A stretch of 64,000 nt of DNA. Origin: Flavobacterium sp. W4I14 (GTDB taxonomy: Bacteria > Bacteroidota > Bacteroidia > Sphingobacteriales > Sphingobacteriaceae). A model generated the notes under the pieces. It ran no database searches and was not told the origin of the DNA. It saw nothing but the letters and a program-made list of their open reading frames with translations. A program made the translations under genes and the position numbers. Shown piece by piece: positions 53,591 to 62,911 of the stretch (its first letter is position 1; every line of letters starts with the position of its first letter). The stretch lies in assembly GCA_030817875.1 (NCBI GenBank), contig JAUSZU010000001.1:5208001-5272000 (forward strand), read 5' to 3'.

Positions 53591-53625
53591 AAATGGCCGA
53601 TCGTTAAGCAGATCGGCCATTTTTG
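53591..53625 (+). terminator. Bidirectional terminator between DUF4153 and ALDH genes
   Basis: AAATGGCCGATC (53591-53602) and GATCGGCCATTT (53611-53622) form a perfect 12-bp stem with an 8-nt loop and a T run to 53625. Convergent genes end on both sides. Confidence 0.87.
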
Positions 53626-53686
53626 TCTGTAGATGTTTCTAAAAATAAACACCATTTCGTATAGGTTTACCGAGTTAAGATCGATT

Positions 53687-55228
53687 TTACAAATCAAATT
53701 TTATCCCTTGTGCTAAAGGCAGCGTGTTCGAATAATTGATTGTATTGGTTTGTCTGCGCATGTAAGCTCTCCAGGCGTCTGATCCGCTTTCCCTGCCACC
53801 GCCTGTTTCTTTTTCTCCGCCAAAAGCACCACCAATTTCTGCGCCCGAAGTGCCAATATTTACATTGGCTATGCCACAGTCAGAGCCTTTAGCCGATAAG
53901 AACTGCTCTGCCTCTCTTAAATTCAAGGTCATAATGGCCGATGATAACCCTTGCGGAACGGCATTTTGCAAAGCAATGGCCTCATCTAGTGTTTTGTATT
54001 TAATCAGATATAAAATCGGTGCAAATGTTTCGTGCTGAACAATCTTAAAATCATTCTGAACTTCGGCAATACATGGCTTTACGTAACACCCGCTTGTATA
54101 GGCATCGCCCGATAAAACGCCGCCCTCTACCACAAAATTGCCGCCCTCTTCCTTGCATTTTGCAATCGAATCTAAGTATGCTGCAACCGCATCGGTATCA
54201 ATCAGTGGTCCCACATGGTTATTTTGATCTAAGGGATCTCCAATACGCAACTGTCCATAAGCTTTAATCAGTTTAGCAGTAAAAGTATCATATACACTTT
54301 CGTGGATAATTAGCCTCCTGGTAGAAGTGCAACGCTGGCCCGCGGTACCAACAGCACCGAATACCGCACCGATTAAACTCATATCTAAATCGGCATGTTC
54401 TGAAATGATGATGGCATTATTACCGCCAAGTTCCAGCAAGCTTTTTCCCAACCTTGCGCCAACGGCAGCGCCAACAGCCTTACCCATGCGTGTAGATCCT
54501 GTGGCAGAAATTAAAGGGATACGTCCATCATTTGTCATGAGTTCGCCAACTTCCCTGTCACCTAAAACCAGATTACAAACCCCTTCGGCTATATCGTTGT
54601 CTTTAAAAACCTTAGCAATAATATGTTGACAGGCGATTGCGGTTAGCGGTGTTTTTTCTGATGGTTTCCAGATGCAAACATTACCACAAACCAATGCCAA
54701 AGCGGTATTCCAGCTCCAAACCGCTACAGGAAAATTAAACGCAGAAATAATACCTACAATCCCTAAGGGATGCCATTGTTCGTACATGCGGTGGCTTGGG
54801 CGTTCGCTGTGCATGGTTAAACCATAAAGCTGTCGTGATAAACCTACTGCAAAATCGCAGATATCGATCATTTCCTGCACTTCACCAAAACCCTCCTGTA
54901 AACTTTTCCCCATCTCGTAAGAAACCAAGGTGCCTAGCGCATCTTTATTTTCACGTAACGCATCACCAAACTGGCGTACAATTTCCCCTCTTTTTGGAGC
55001 CGGAACCGTACGCCATGCTGTAAATGCTTCCTGTGCTTTATGTACAACAGCATCATAATCAGCAGCACTTGCAACCTTGACCGAAGCAATCAGTTTGCCA
55101 TCAACGGGAGAAAAACTTTCTAATGTATTTGCATTAAGTTCACCGCCCCAATTGCTGCCCGTACTATAAGCGGCATTGCTTGCATTAATGCCCAGTTTGT
55201 TTAAAATGGATTGAATATCTGTAGTCAT
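53687..55228 (-). CDS. amaB: Aldehyde dehydrogenase, ALDH7 type (aminoadipate-semialdehyde / piperideine-6-carboxylate dehydrogenase)
   Basis: A 513-residue ALDH with an intact active site: Glu266 in LLELGGNN and Cys300 in GTAGQRCTSTRR, separated by 34 residues. IISAFNFPVAVWSWNTALALVCGN and the ending GSDAWRAYMRRQTNTINYS are characteristic of ALDH7 (antiquitin-like) enzymes, which oxidise alpha-aminoadipate semialdehyde in lysine breakdown. No lysine-catabolism genes are adjacent, so the physiological substrate is inferred. It is a single gene ending at the shared terminator. Confidence 0.87.
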   Translation of the reverse strand: MTTDIQSILNKLGINASNAAYSTGSNWGGELNANTLESFSPVDGKLIASVKVASAADYDAVVHKAQEAFTAWRTVPAPKRGEIVRQFGDALRENKDALGTLVSYEMGKSLQEGFGEVQEMIDICDFAVGLSRQLYGLTMHSERPSHRMYEQWHPLGIVGIISAFNFPVAVWSWNTALALVCGNVCIWKPSEKTPLTAIACQHIIAKVFKDNDIAEGVCNLVLGDREVGELMTNDGRIPLISATGSTRMGKAVGAAVGARLGKSLLELGGNNAIIISEHADLDMSLIGAVFGAVGTAGQRCTSTRRLIIHESVYDTFTAKLIKAYGQLRIGDPLDQNNHVGPLIDTDAVAAYLDSIAKCKEEGGNFVVEGGVLSGDAYTSGCYVKPCIAEVQNDFKIVQHETFAPILYLIKYKTLDEAIALQNAVPQGLSSAIMTLNLREAEQFLSAKGSDCGIANVNIGTSGAEIGGAFGGEKETGGGRESGSDAWRAYMRRQTNTINYSNTLPLAQGIKFDL

Positions 55229-55437
55229 ATATCTAACGATTTACACAAAAAAACAAAAAATTAACAGAAAGGAGGTCAAATTCTGGTCTTTAAATTATTT
55301 CCATAATCAATATCTTCCTTTAAGCATAACCTGGTGTAAATAAGGCTATAAATTGCACTTTTTGCTTTGCAATATAAATAGCGTAGTTTTCCAAAAAAAT
55401 AATGATATCAAATTAGACTTCAGTTATTATAAATAGA

Positions 55438-56319
55438 ATGATGAAAATAAAATTATTGCTCATTGCTTTTTTAGGATTCAGTGTTGCCCTTTCGGCACAA
55501 ACAAAAAAGGCTGGTAACTCGCTCTTGTGGGAAATTTCTGGGAATGGGTTAAAAAAGCCTTCTTATCTATTTGGCACTCATCATTTAATAGGAGCTAAAT
55601 TTGCAGATACGATGAAGGTTCTGCAGGAAAAGTTTAAATCTACAGACGCAGTAGTGGGCGAAATTGTAATGGATAGTACTATGCAAACTAAAATGGCGCC
55701 GTTTTTAGTGATGAAAAATAATACGCTTGATAGTTTATTAACAAAGTCAGAATACAAGGAAGTAGAAGATTATTTCAAAAGCAAACAACCAGGTTTTGAA
55801 TTAAAGCAACTGAACAATTTCAAGCCAGCAGTAGTAGCAATAACAATGATGCTTTATGAGAGCCCAGATATGTTAAAAGATATAGGTAAAGGTATGGATG
55901 AAAGCTTTCAGAAATACGCCAAAAAAAATGGAAAAGCTTTATATGGTTTGGAAACAGCCGAATTTCAGGGGGCACTTTTATTTGATAGTGATCTGCAAAA
56001 ACAAAAGAAAGCATTGCTAAAATCGATCAGGGAAGTAGATAAAAGCAAACAAAAATTGGAGGAACTAAAAACTTATTACATCACGCAGGATATAGATAAA
56101 TTAACTGAACTCTTTAAAAATCAGGATGAAGAAAACAAAGAATTTATGACCGAGCTATTAAAAAACCGAAATAACCGGTGGTTAGCTCAGTTGCCTGCCC
56201 TGATGCAGAAGCAATCATTATTTATCGTGGTTGGAGCGGGTCATTTAGTGGGTACTGAAGGTTTAATAAAAGGGTTGCAGCTTAAAGGTTACATTTTAAA
56301 GCCAGTAGCAACTAATTAA
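55438..56319 (+). CDS. TraB/GumN family protein, exported
   Basis: A 293-residue protein with a signal peptide (MMKIKLLLIAFLGFSVALSAQ). The N-terminal LLWEISGNGLKKPSYLFGTHHLIGAKF and the C-terminal IVVGAGHLVGTEGLIKGLQLKGY carry the two conserved GTHH and GxGH motifs of the TraB/GumN superfamily, proposed to be metal-dependent hydrolases. Its role in the periplasm is unknown. The M1 peptidase gene follows after 108 nt on the same strand. Confidence 0.87.
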   Translation: MMKIKLLLIAFLGFSVALSAQTKKAGNSLLWEISGNGLKKPSYLFGTHHLIGAKFADTMKVLQEKFKSTDAVVGEIVMDSTMQTKMAPFLVMKNNTLDSLLTKSEYKEVEDYFKSKQPGFELKQLNNFKPAVVAITMMLYESPDMLKDIGKGMDESFQKYAKKNGKALYGLETAEFQGALLFDSDLQKQKKALLKSIREVDKSKQKLEELKTYYITQDIDKLTELFKNQDEENKEFMTELLKNRNNRWLAQLPALMQKQSLFIVVGAGHLVGTEGLIKGLQLKGYILKPVATN

Positions 56320-56332
56320 ATATTTCAATGTG

Positions 56333-56366
56333 TTTGTAAAAAACAAAAGAAAGGGAGTTACATTTG
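56333..56366 (+). promoter_or_regulatory. Candidate promoter of the M1 peptidase gene
   Basis: TTTG (56333-56336) and TACATTTG (56359-56366) are separated by 22 nt, close to the Bacteroidota -33/-7 arrangement. It gives a leader of about 55 nt to ATG 56428. Confidence 0.55.
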
Positions 56367-56427
56367 CGTTTTTACTCTAGCACAAATAGCGGTGTTTAAA
56401 GTAAAACTAATTTGTAAAAACATAAAA

Positions 56428-58935
56428 ATGAATAAAAAAATTATTGCCTGTGGTGTGATGCTGGCATCTGCTTTTATAGCTAAGCCACTTTTTGCACAGG
56501 AACAGCCCGTAGAAAAGTCGAACAACTTAAATGTTTACCGTGTAACTGCAACTAAAGTTAACGATCTGGTGCATACCAAACTCGATGTATCTTTTGATTA
56601 TGCAAAGCGATACCTATATGGTAAAGAATGGGTTACTTTAAAACCTCATTTTTATCCTACTGATTCTTTAACCCTCGATGCGCAGGGAATGGATATTAAA
56701 TCTATTGCATTGGTTGGCGTAAAAGGAAATACCCCGCTTAAATATGTTTATAAAGATAATAAGCTGTATATCACCCTAAATAAAAAGTATACGAATACCG
56801 AAAAGTACACGGTGTATATTGCTTACACCGCTAAACCAGATGAGTTGAAAGTAAAGGGGAGTGCGGCCATAACCGATGCTAAAGGTTTATATTTTATCAA
56901 CCCAGATGGTACCGATAAAAACAAACCAACACAGATCTGGACCCAGGGTGAAACAGAATCGTCTTCAGCATGGTTTCCAACTATCGATAAACCTGATCAG
57001 AAAACTACCGAAGAGATTTCGATGACGGTAAAATCGAAATATACTACACTTTCTAACGGAAAACTGGTGAGCCAGAAAGCCAATGCAGATGGAACAAGGA
57101 CCGATACCTGGAAGATGGATCTGCCACATTCGCCATATTTATTTATGATGGCAGTAGGCGAATTCAAAATCACAAAAGATACCTATAAAAGTAAGGAAGT
57201 AAGTTATTACCTGGAGCCAAAATTTGCGCCCTATGCCAAGCAGATTTTTGGCAAAACACCTGATATGATCCAGTTTTACAGCAATTTGTTAGGAGTAGAT
57301 TATCCATGGAACAAATATGCGCAGGTGGTAGCCAGAGATTATGTTTCGGGCGCAATGGAAAATACTACAGCTACTTTACATGGCGAGCAGGTGCAAAAAA
57401 CAGATCGCGAGTTGTTGGATGAAAATGAAGAAGGAACCATTGCCCATGAACTTTTTCACCAATGGTTTGGTGATTATGTAACCGCAGAGTCGTGGTCTAA
57501 CTTAACCATGAACGAATCTTTTGCCACCTTTGGCGAAGTGATCTGGCATGGGCATGATGAAGGGCAGGATGCGGAAGATAAATCGCGTTACAGTAAACTG
57601 CAGTCCTATTTAGGATCGACCAAAAAGGGTGAAAGCCCTGTTTTGGCGCGTTTTTATTACGGCGACAAGGAAGATATGTTCGATAACATCAGCTATGCTA
57701 AGGGATCGATTATTTTATATGCCCTAAAAAATCAAATGGGAGATGCCGCTTTCTACAAATCACTTAACCGCTACCTCACCACCAATGCCTTTAAAAATGG
57801 CGAAACACATCAATTGCGTTTGGCTATGGAAGAGGTTACCGGAAAAGACTGGAGCCCTTATTTTAATCAGTGGTATTACAATGGTGGCCATCCGGTTTTA
57901 AGTATCGATTATGGTTACGAAAACGGTAAGGCAACAATTAAGGTTAAACAAACACAGGATTCGAGCGTGCAAACCTTTACGCTGCCGATCAAAATTGATA
58001 TTTATGCTGGAGGCAAAAAAATCAGGAAGGAAATTCTGATCAATAGCCGTGAGCAGAATTTTAGTTTCGAGGTAAGTGCTAAACCCGATTTAATCGATTT
58101 TGATGTAGATAAAATTTTAGTTGGCGAAACGAATGACAATAAAACTGCTGAAAACTATTATTTCCAATACAAAAATGCGCCTAGTTATGCCAATAGAATT
58201 GAAGCCATACAATTTATTATGCAGAGCAAAGCCAAAAGCGGCCAGCTGGTGTTGCTAGAAGGTTTAAAGGATAAATCTGCAGATTTGCGGGCTTTAAGCA
58301 TTGATGGGATTAACCTGGATGATGCTCAGATTAAAGCAGCAGCTTTACCGGTTTTACTTCAGATTGCCAAAACAGATAAAAATACTGAAGCAAGATCAGC
58401 TGCAATTGTGAAATTAGCTGAAACTGGCGATCAGGCTTATAAAACTTTAGTGTTAGAAAGCTTAAAAGATAGGTCGTACAAGGTAATTGCTGCGGGTATT
58501 GATGGTCTGGCCAAACTGGCCCCACAAGAGAGCATTGGGGCTTTAGCATCGTTAGATGAAGATACGAAAGCACATATAGCACCTTCTATTGCAACGTTAT
58601 ATATCAACGAACCAAAAGATGAGTATCAGGCATTTTATGATAACATTATGCTTACAGGTGACAGGAATAGTGTTTTTGCAGTAGTTGGTCAGTATTTTCA
58701 GTACCTGAGAGCCAACAATAATCCTGTAGTTACCGAAAAAGGTATTATAAACATTGCTGGCGCCATTGAAAGATTAAAATTACAAACCTATTTAAATAAG
58801 CAACTTGCGGGTGCTTATACTGCAGCTGCGCAGGCTAAAACCCAACAGGCTGCTGCAATAAGCGGAGAGGCTAAAACAAAACTGAGCAAACAAGCTGATC
58901 TGTTTAAAAAAGGTGCAGCTGATCTGGAAAAATAA
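56428..58935 (+). CDS. M1 family metallopeptidase (aminopeptidase N-like)
   Basis: I start at 56428 (MNKKIIACGVMLASAFIAKPLFAQ), which gives a signal peptide; the upstream GTG at 56392 is in the leader. The 835-residue protein has GAMEN (308-312), HELFH (340-344) for zinc, and the third ligand Glu363 in MNESFATF. An N-terminal beta domain precedes the catalytic part, and a C-terminal HEAT-like alpha region (about 560-800) follows. It should be a periplasmic zinc aminopeptidase. It has its own promoter candidate, and the TraB/GumN gene precedes it. Confidence 0.93.
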   Translation: MNKKIIACGVMLASAFIAKPLFAQEQPVEKSNNLNVYRVTATKVNDLVHTKLDVSFDYAKRYLYGKEWVTLKPHFYPTDSLTLDAQGMDIKSIALVGVKGNTPLKYVYKDNKLYITLNKKYTNTEKYTVYIAYTAKPDELKVKGSAAITDAKGLYFINPDGTDKNKPTQIWTQGETESSSAWFPTIDKPDQKTTEEISMTVKSKYTTLSNGKLVSQKANADGTRTDTWKMDLPHSPYLFMMAVGEFKITKDTYKSKEVSYYLEPKFAPYAKQIFGKTPDMIQFYSNLLGVDYPWNKYAQVVARDYVSGAMENTTATLHGEQVQKTDRELLDENEEGTIAHELFHQWFGDYVTAESWSNLTMNESFATFGEVIWHGHDEGQDAEDKSRYSKLQSYLGSTKKGESPVLARFYYGDKEDMFDNISYAKGSIILYALKNQMGDAAFYKSLNRYLTTNAFKNGETHQLRLAMEEVTGKDWSPYFNQWYYNGGHPVLSIDYGYENGKATIKVKQTQDSSVQTFTLPIKIDIYAGGKKIRKEILINSREQNFSFEVSAKPDLIDFDVDKILVGETNDNKTAENYYFQYKNAPSYANRIEAIQFIMQSKAKSGQLVLLEGLKDKSADLRALSIDGINLDDAQIKAAALPVLLQIAKTDKNTEARSAAIVKLAETGDQAYKTLVLESLKDRSYKVIAAGIDGLAKLAPQESIGALASLDEDTKAHIAPSIATLYINEPKDEYQAFYDNIMLTGDRNSVFAVVGQYFQYLRANNNPVVTEKGIINIAGAIERLKLQTYLNKQLAGAYTAAAQAKTQQAAAISGEAKTKLSKQADLFKKGAADLEK

Positions 58936-58963
58936 TAATAATTAACATAGTTATGTGTCGATG

Positions 58964-59033
58964 CGTCATTCCCAACTTGATTGGGAATCTTAATGCAGTG
59001 AGCTTTAAGATTCCCACCTGCGTGGGAATGACG
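58964..59033. repeat. Family B double hairpin (REPIN-like)
   Basis: The left arm (CGTCATTCCC, then a small ATT-GGGAATCTTA hairpin) and the inverted right arm (TAAGATTCCC...GGGAATGACG) flank a short spacer. Each arm can fold alone, and the two can pair with each other, the shape of a REP doublet. A single-arm member is at 18652-18677. Confidence 0.75.
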
Positions 59034-59074
59034 ATCGTTCTTTTTACAATCTGCCAAAGCTCGCTATTTGTCCT

Positions 59075-59533
59075 TTAAGGATTACATCCCTCTTTTCTCC
59101 TGGTATCGATAATATAAACAATTTGCCAGCCCTTGTCTCCTTTTACCAGCTGAAAGGAATTTACCCCACAATGACTAAATTTTTCGCCGAGATAAAATTT
59201 ATAGTCCGTCCAAACAGAAGCCAAAGGACCATCGATTAATATTTTGGTAAACACAATACGCTCATCATATTTTTCCTGGTGTGGAGCGCCGATAAATTTG
59301 ATAAAGTCTTTAACAGATTCTGTACGTATACCTGTTTTACCTTCTTTGTTCGTAATGGTCTGCATGATTGCTGCTGGTGCAAAGGCAGTTCGGGTTAAAG
59401 TGCTGTCTCCAGTCTTCATACCGGTAAAAAGGTTATTTATGGTTTTTTGGATGGCACTTTCTTCATCGCTTTGCGCAAAAGAATTTGTAGCAAAACCTAG
59501 TAAAAACAGGGCAAAAATGACTAGTCCTTTCAT
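59075..59533 (-). CDS. Exported NTF2-like protein
   Basis: A 152-residue protein with a signal peptide (MKGLVIFALFLLGFATNSFAQ). The mature part has SAIQKTINNLFTGMKTGDSTLTRTAFAPAAIMQTI and ends ...SFQLVKGDKGWQIVYIIDTRRKEGCNP, an NTF2/SnoaL-like fold pattern. A periplasmic ligand-binding or lumazine-like role cannot be specified. It stands alone, convergent with the M1 peptidase gene and beside a REPIN-like element. Confidence 0.68.
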   Translation of the reverse strand: MKGLVIFALFLLGFATNSFAQSDEESAIQKTINNLFTGMKTGDSTLTRTAFAPAAIMQTITNKEGKTGIRTESVKDFIKFIGAPHQEKYDERIVFTKILIDGPLASVWTDYKFYLGEKFSHCGVNSFQLVKGDKGWQIVYIIDTRRKEGCNP

Positions 59534-59783
59534 GACTTCTTAATTACGTATATACCATAAATTTATAGTATTTTTGTCAAAGAAGGGAAAAGGAACCGCG
59601 ATGTTGCAAAAAATCTATCGATTATCCACACATCTTAATCACAGTCAATACGCTTTATAGTCAGCTATTTACGCTGTTTTTGCCAGTTGATGTTAATAAT
59701 TATTTTAAAAACGGATAATTAAAACTTGTAAACTTATAATGTGTTTTTCTGCTAATTGGCACGGTTCTTTAATAGTATAATAT

Positions 59784-61187
59784 ATGGAAGAAGAATTCTT
59801 TTTTGAATCCAACGAAGATGCACAACGCTCGGTAGAACGTTACGAAGAAATGCTCCGCAACCAGGATCAGTATTTCTTCGATGCAGGGGCATTCGAATAC
59901 ATTGTAGATTTCTACATTGAGAAAAATGATCCGGTCAAAGCTTTGCAGGTTGTTGATTTTGCAATCAGTCAGCACCCTTATGCAACAGTATTTTTAATCA
60001 AACAAGCTCACCTTTACATTTTAACCAATAACAACGAAAAGGCTTTTATTGCTTTGCAAAAGGCCGAGCTTTTAGAACCGTCAGAACCAGATATTTATTT
60101 GCTCCGCGGTAATATTTTTCAAAATACCGAACGTTTTGACGAGGCTTTGGAAAATTATGAAAAAGCTTTGGGCTTGGCCGAGAGTACTGATGAGATTTTA
60201 TTACAGATGGCTTATGTTTACCAGAGCATGAGCGACTATGAAAGCGCCATTACCTATATTAAGCTTAGTTTAGAGCAGAATATGGAGAACCAGGACGGTT
60301 TATATGAGCTGGCTTTCTGTTACGATGTGTTAGATAAACAAGAAGAAAGTATCAAGTTTTATCAGCAATACATCGATACCGATCCGTATTCTTATGCGGC
60401 ATGGTATAATTTGGGCAATAGTTTCCATAAGTTGAATCTTTTCGAAAAAGCGATCGATGCTTACGATTATGCGATCCTGATCAAAGAAGATTTTAGCTCT
60501 GCGTATTTCAATAAAGGTAATGCGCTGGTTCAGCTCGATAAATATGATGAGGCGATAGATGTTTATAAACAGACTTTCGAATACGAACAGCCTAATGCCG
60601 ATACTTATTGTGCCATTGGCGAATGTTACGAGAAACTGGAGAAAATGGACGAAGCCCGTTCTTACTATAAAAAATCGGTAAAAATGGATCCAAAAATGGC
60701 AGATGCCTGGTTTGGGATCGGTGTTACGCTGAATTTTGAAGAACGTTATTTCGAATCGCTTCACTTTTATAAAAAAGCAATAGATTTAGAGGCCGAGAAT
60801 CCTGATTTCTGGTTTGCAATGGCCGATGCTTATTATAAATTAGGCCAGATTGATGAATCGATTGAAGCTTACGAAAAGGTGTTAGAGTTTAATCCTTTGG
60901 ATATTGAAGCCTGGTTAGATTTTAGTACCGTGCTTTACGAGCAGGGAAAATTGCTGGAAGCATCGGAAACGATGGCAGAGGCGATCAAGAATAATCCGGA
61001 AGCAGCAGAACTGTATTACCGGATGGTAGCTTATCTTTTTGCCCAGGGAAATTATAGCGATGCACTGGGATATTTGGAAACGGCTTTAACAACCGACCCT
61101 GATAAACACTATATTTTATTTGAATATTTGCCACAATTGCAGGATAATAGTGCCATTTTGAACGTTATAAACAGATATATTAGGTAA
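59784..61187 (+). CDS. Tetratricopeptide-repeat protein
   Basis: A 467-residue soluble protein without signal peptide. About ten TPR units can be seen from residue 55 to the end, with the usual A-x-x-x-G/Y-x-x-Y pattern, such as EPDIYLLRGNIFQNTERFDEALENYEKAL, AAWYNLGNSFHKLNLFEKAIDAYDYAI and ADAWFGIGVTLNFEERYFESLHFYKKAI. TPR arrays bind other proteins, and the partner is unknown. It is followed after 60 nt by the ComA-like gene on the same strand and may share a transcript with it. Confidence 0.88.
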   Translation: MEEEFFFESNEDAQRSVERYEEMLRNQDQYFFDAGAFEYIVDFYIEKNDPVKALQVVDFAISQHPYATVFLIKQAHLYILTNNNEKAFIALQKAELLEPSEPDIYLLRGNIFQNTERFDEALENYEKALGLAESTDEILLQMAYVYQSMSDYESAITYIKLSLEQNMENQDGLYELAFCYDVLDKQEESIKFYQQYIDTDPYSYAAWYNLGNSFHKLNLFEKAIDAYDYAILIKEDFSSAYFNKGNALVQLDKYDEAIDVYKQTFEYEQPNADTYCAIGECYEKLEKMDEARSYYKKSVKMDPKMADAWFGIGVTLNFEERYFESLHFYKKAIDLEAENPDFWFAMADAYYKLGQIDESIEAYEKVLEFNPLDIEAWLDFSTVLYEQGKLLEASETMAEAIKNNPEAAELYYRMVAYLFAQGNYSDALGYLETALTTDPDKHYILFEYLPQLQDNSAILNVINRYIR

Positions 61188-61247
61188 CGACCTTGTGAGA
61201 AAAATTTAACAAATAAATCTCAAAATTTTTTTCACTTTTGTACGCAT

Positions 61248-62015
61248 ATGAATTATCCATTATTAAACGTTCCCGAACGTCCAGCTAAACCACGCCAAAA
61301 AGGCTTAACAATGGTTATGGATAAGGGATTGAGCCTACGCCAGGTTGAAGATTTTATTGAAGTTGCCGGCGTACATACAGATATCGTAAAATTAGGTTGG
61401 GCAACATCACACGTAACACCAAACCTTAAAGAAAAATTAGCTTTATATAAAAGTGCAGGCATTCCTACCTATTTCGGAGGAACGTTATTTGAGGCCTTTA
61501 TCATCCGCGACCAGTTTTCAGATTATCAACGCGTTTTAGACCAGTACGGAATGGAATATGCAGAAGTTTCTGATGGTTCTATTGAAATTGAGCACGATAA
61601 GAAATGCGAGTTTATCCGTGAACTTTCTAATCAGGTAACTGTAATTTCGGAGGTTGGAAGTAAAGATGCTGCTAAAATATTTGCCCCATATAAGTGGATT
61701 AAATTGATGCAGGCCGAAATTGAGGCGGGATCGTGGAAAGTAATTGCCGAAGCCCGCGAAGGCGGTAATGTAGGTATTTACCGTGGAAGCGGTGAAGTAC
61801 GTGAAGGATTGGTTGATGAAATTTTAACCCAGATTCCTGAAGAAACCATTATTTGGGAAGCCCCTCAAAAAGAACAGCAAGTTTGGTTTATTAAATTAAT
61901 CGGTAGCAATGTGAACCTTGGTAATATTGCCCCGGCAGAAGTAATTCCTTTAGAGACTATTCGTTTAGGTTTACGTGGAGATACTTTCGATTATTTCCTG
62001 AACCAAGTAAAATAA
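61248..62015 (+). CDS. Phosphosulfolactate synthase-like protein (ComA family)
   Basis: A 255-residue TIM-barrel protein. KGLTMVMDKGLSLRQVEDFIEVAGVHTDIVKLGWATS, IPTYFGGTLFEAFIIRDQ, and GSWKVIAEAREGGNVGIYRGSGEVREGLVDEIL are close to the ComA family, which adds sulfite to phosphoenolpyruvate to give phosphosulfolactate. In methanogens this leads to coenzyme M. In this kind of organism that pathway is not expected, so a role in sulfolactate or sulfonolipid supply is a guess. It sits between a TPR gene and aroE. Confidence 0.85.
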   Translation: MNYPLLNVPERPAKPRQKGLTMVMDKGLSLRQVEDFIEVAGVHTDIVKLGWATSHVTPNLKEKLALYKSAGIPTYFGGTLFEAFIIRDQFSDYQRVLDQYGMEYAEVSDGSIEIEHDKKCEFIRELSNQVTVISEVGSKDAAKIFAPYKWIKLMQAEIEAGSWKVIAEAREGGNVGIYRGSGEVREGLVDEILTQIPEETIIWEAPQKEQQVWFIKLIGSNVNLGNIAPAEVIPLETIRLGLRGDTFDYFLNQVK

Positions 62016-62024
62016 AGACAAATC

Positions 62025-62101
62025 CGTCATTGCGAGGCACGAAGCAATCTGTAGGTAGTTTATTCTATCGCATTAAGATTGCTTCGTGCCTCGCAATGAC
62101 G
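62025..62101. repeat. Family A perfect inverted repeat before aroE
   Basis: The 26-nt arms 62025-62050 (CGTCATTGCGAGGCACGAAG, then CAATCT) and 62076-62101 are exact inverses, around a 25-nt loop. The element ends 11 nt before the aroE start codon, so it could terminate upstream transcripts or affect aroE mRNA folding. Confidence 0.85.
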
Positions 62102-62112
62102 TAAATACAGTT

Positions 62113-62856
62113 ATGAAAACATACGGCTTAATCGGATATCCACTTTCTCATTCTTTCTCGAAAAAATATTTCACAGAAAAATTTCAAAATGAGGGCATAG
62201 CCGATCATCAATATGAGCTTTTTCCTATTGCCGATATTAAATCACTGCCCGATCTGCTAAATGAAAATCCATCACTATGTGGGCTTAATGTTACGATTCC
62301 GCATAAAGTTAATGTGCTTTGCTATTTAAACGAAGTAGATGAAGCTGCAGAAAAAATTGGGGCGGTAAATTGTATTTCGATCAAAAGTTTTGAAGGTGCA
62401 ACCTATTTAAAAGGCTACAATACCGATGCATTTGGTTTTGAAGAATCGCTAAAGCCATTGCTAGGGCCGCAACACGCAAAGGCACTTGTTTTTGGCGATG
62501 GTGGAGCGGCGAAAGCGGTAAAGTACGTTTTAGAAAAATTAAATATCCAATATCAGGTTGTGGTACGAACGGCTGTTCAGGGTGCTATTTTATATTCAGA
62601 AGTTACGCCAGAGATTTTAGCCACGCACCAGTTATTGATCAATACCACGCCCCTGGGGATGTCGCCAAATATGGATACCTTTCCCGAAATTGATTATAAC
62701 TTAGTTGGGCCAGGGTATTTAGCTTACGATTTAGTGTACAATCCGCTTGAGACGGTATTTTTGGCTAAAGCTGCTGAGCGCGGTGCAGCGATTAAAAACG
62801 GTTTGGAAATGCTGTACAAACAGGCAGAAAAAGCCTGGGCAATTTGGAATAAATAA
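62113..62856 (+). CDS. aroE: Shikimate dehydrogenase
   Basis: I start at 62113 (MKTYGLIGYPLSHSFSKKYF), because the upstream in-frame ATG at 62086 lies inside the inverted repeat. The 247-residue enzyme has the N-terminal substrate site with SHSFS, catalytic Lys in NVTIPHKVNV, Asp in NTDAFGFEESL, and the nucleotide region VFGDGGAAKAVKYVLEKL. It reduces 3-dehydroshikimate to shikimate with NADPH in aromatic amino-acid synthesis. It is compact for AroE (usual 270-290 residues). Confidence 0.93.
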   Translation: MKTYGLIGYPLSHSFSKKYFTEKFQNEGIADHQYELFPIADIKSLPDLLNENPSLCGLNVTIPHKVNVLCYLNEVDEAAEKIGAVNCISIKSFEGATYLKGYNTDAFGFEESLKPLLGPQHAKALVFGDGGAAKAVKYVLEKLNIQYQVVVRTAVQGAILYSEVTPEILATHQLLINTTPLGMSPNMDTFPEIDYNLVGPGYLAYDLVYNPLETVFLAKAAERGAAIKNGLEMLYKQAEKAWAIWNK

Positions 62857-62866
62857 TTTAACTTAT

Positions 62867-62899
62867 CGTCATTGCAAGGAGGAACGACGACGCAATCTT
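62867..62899. repeat. Family A half repeat before gldD
   Basis: CGTCATTGCAAGGAGGAACG followed by ACGACGCAATCTT resembles one arm of the element at 62025. It ends 12 nt before gldD and could supply the AAGGAGG sequence as a distant ribosome-binding site. Confidence 0.55.
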
Positions 62900-62911
62900 T
62901 GATAAAATGTT

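Noticed and set aside
59757..59773. A sigma-54 promoter (TGGCAC then TTGC) before the TPR gene
   Set aside because: TGGCAC is present, but the -12 part reads TTTAA where GC is required.
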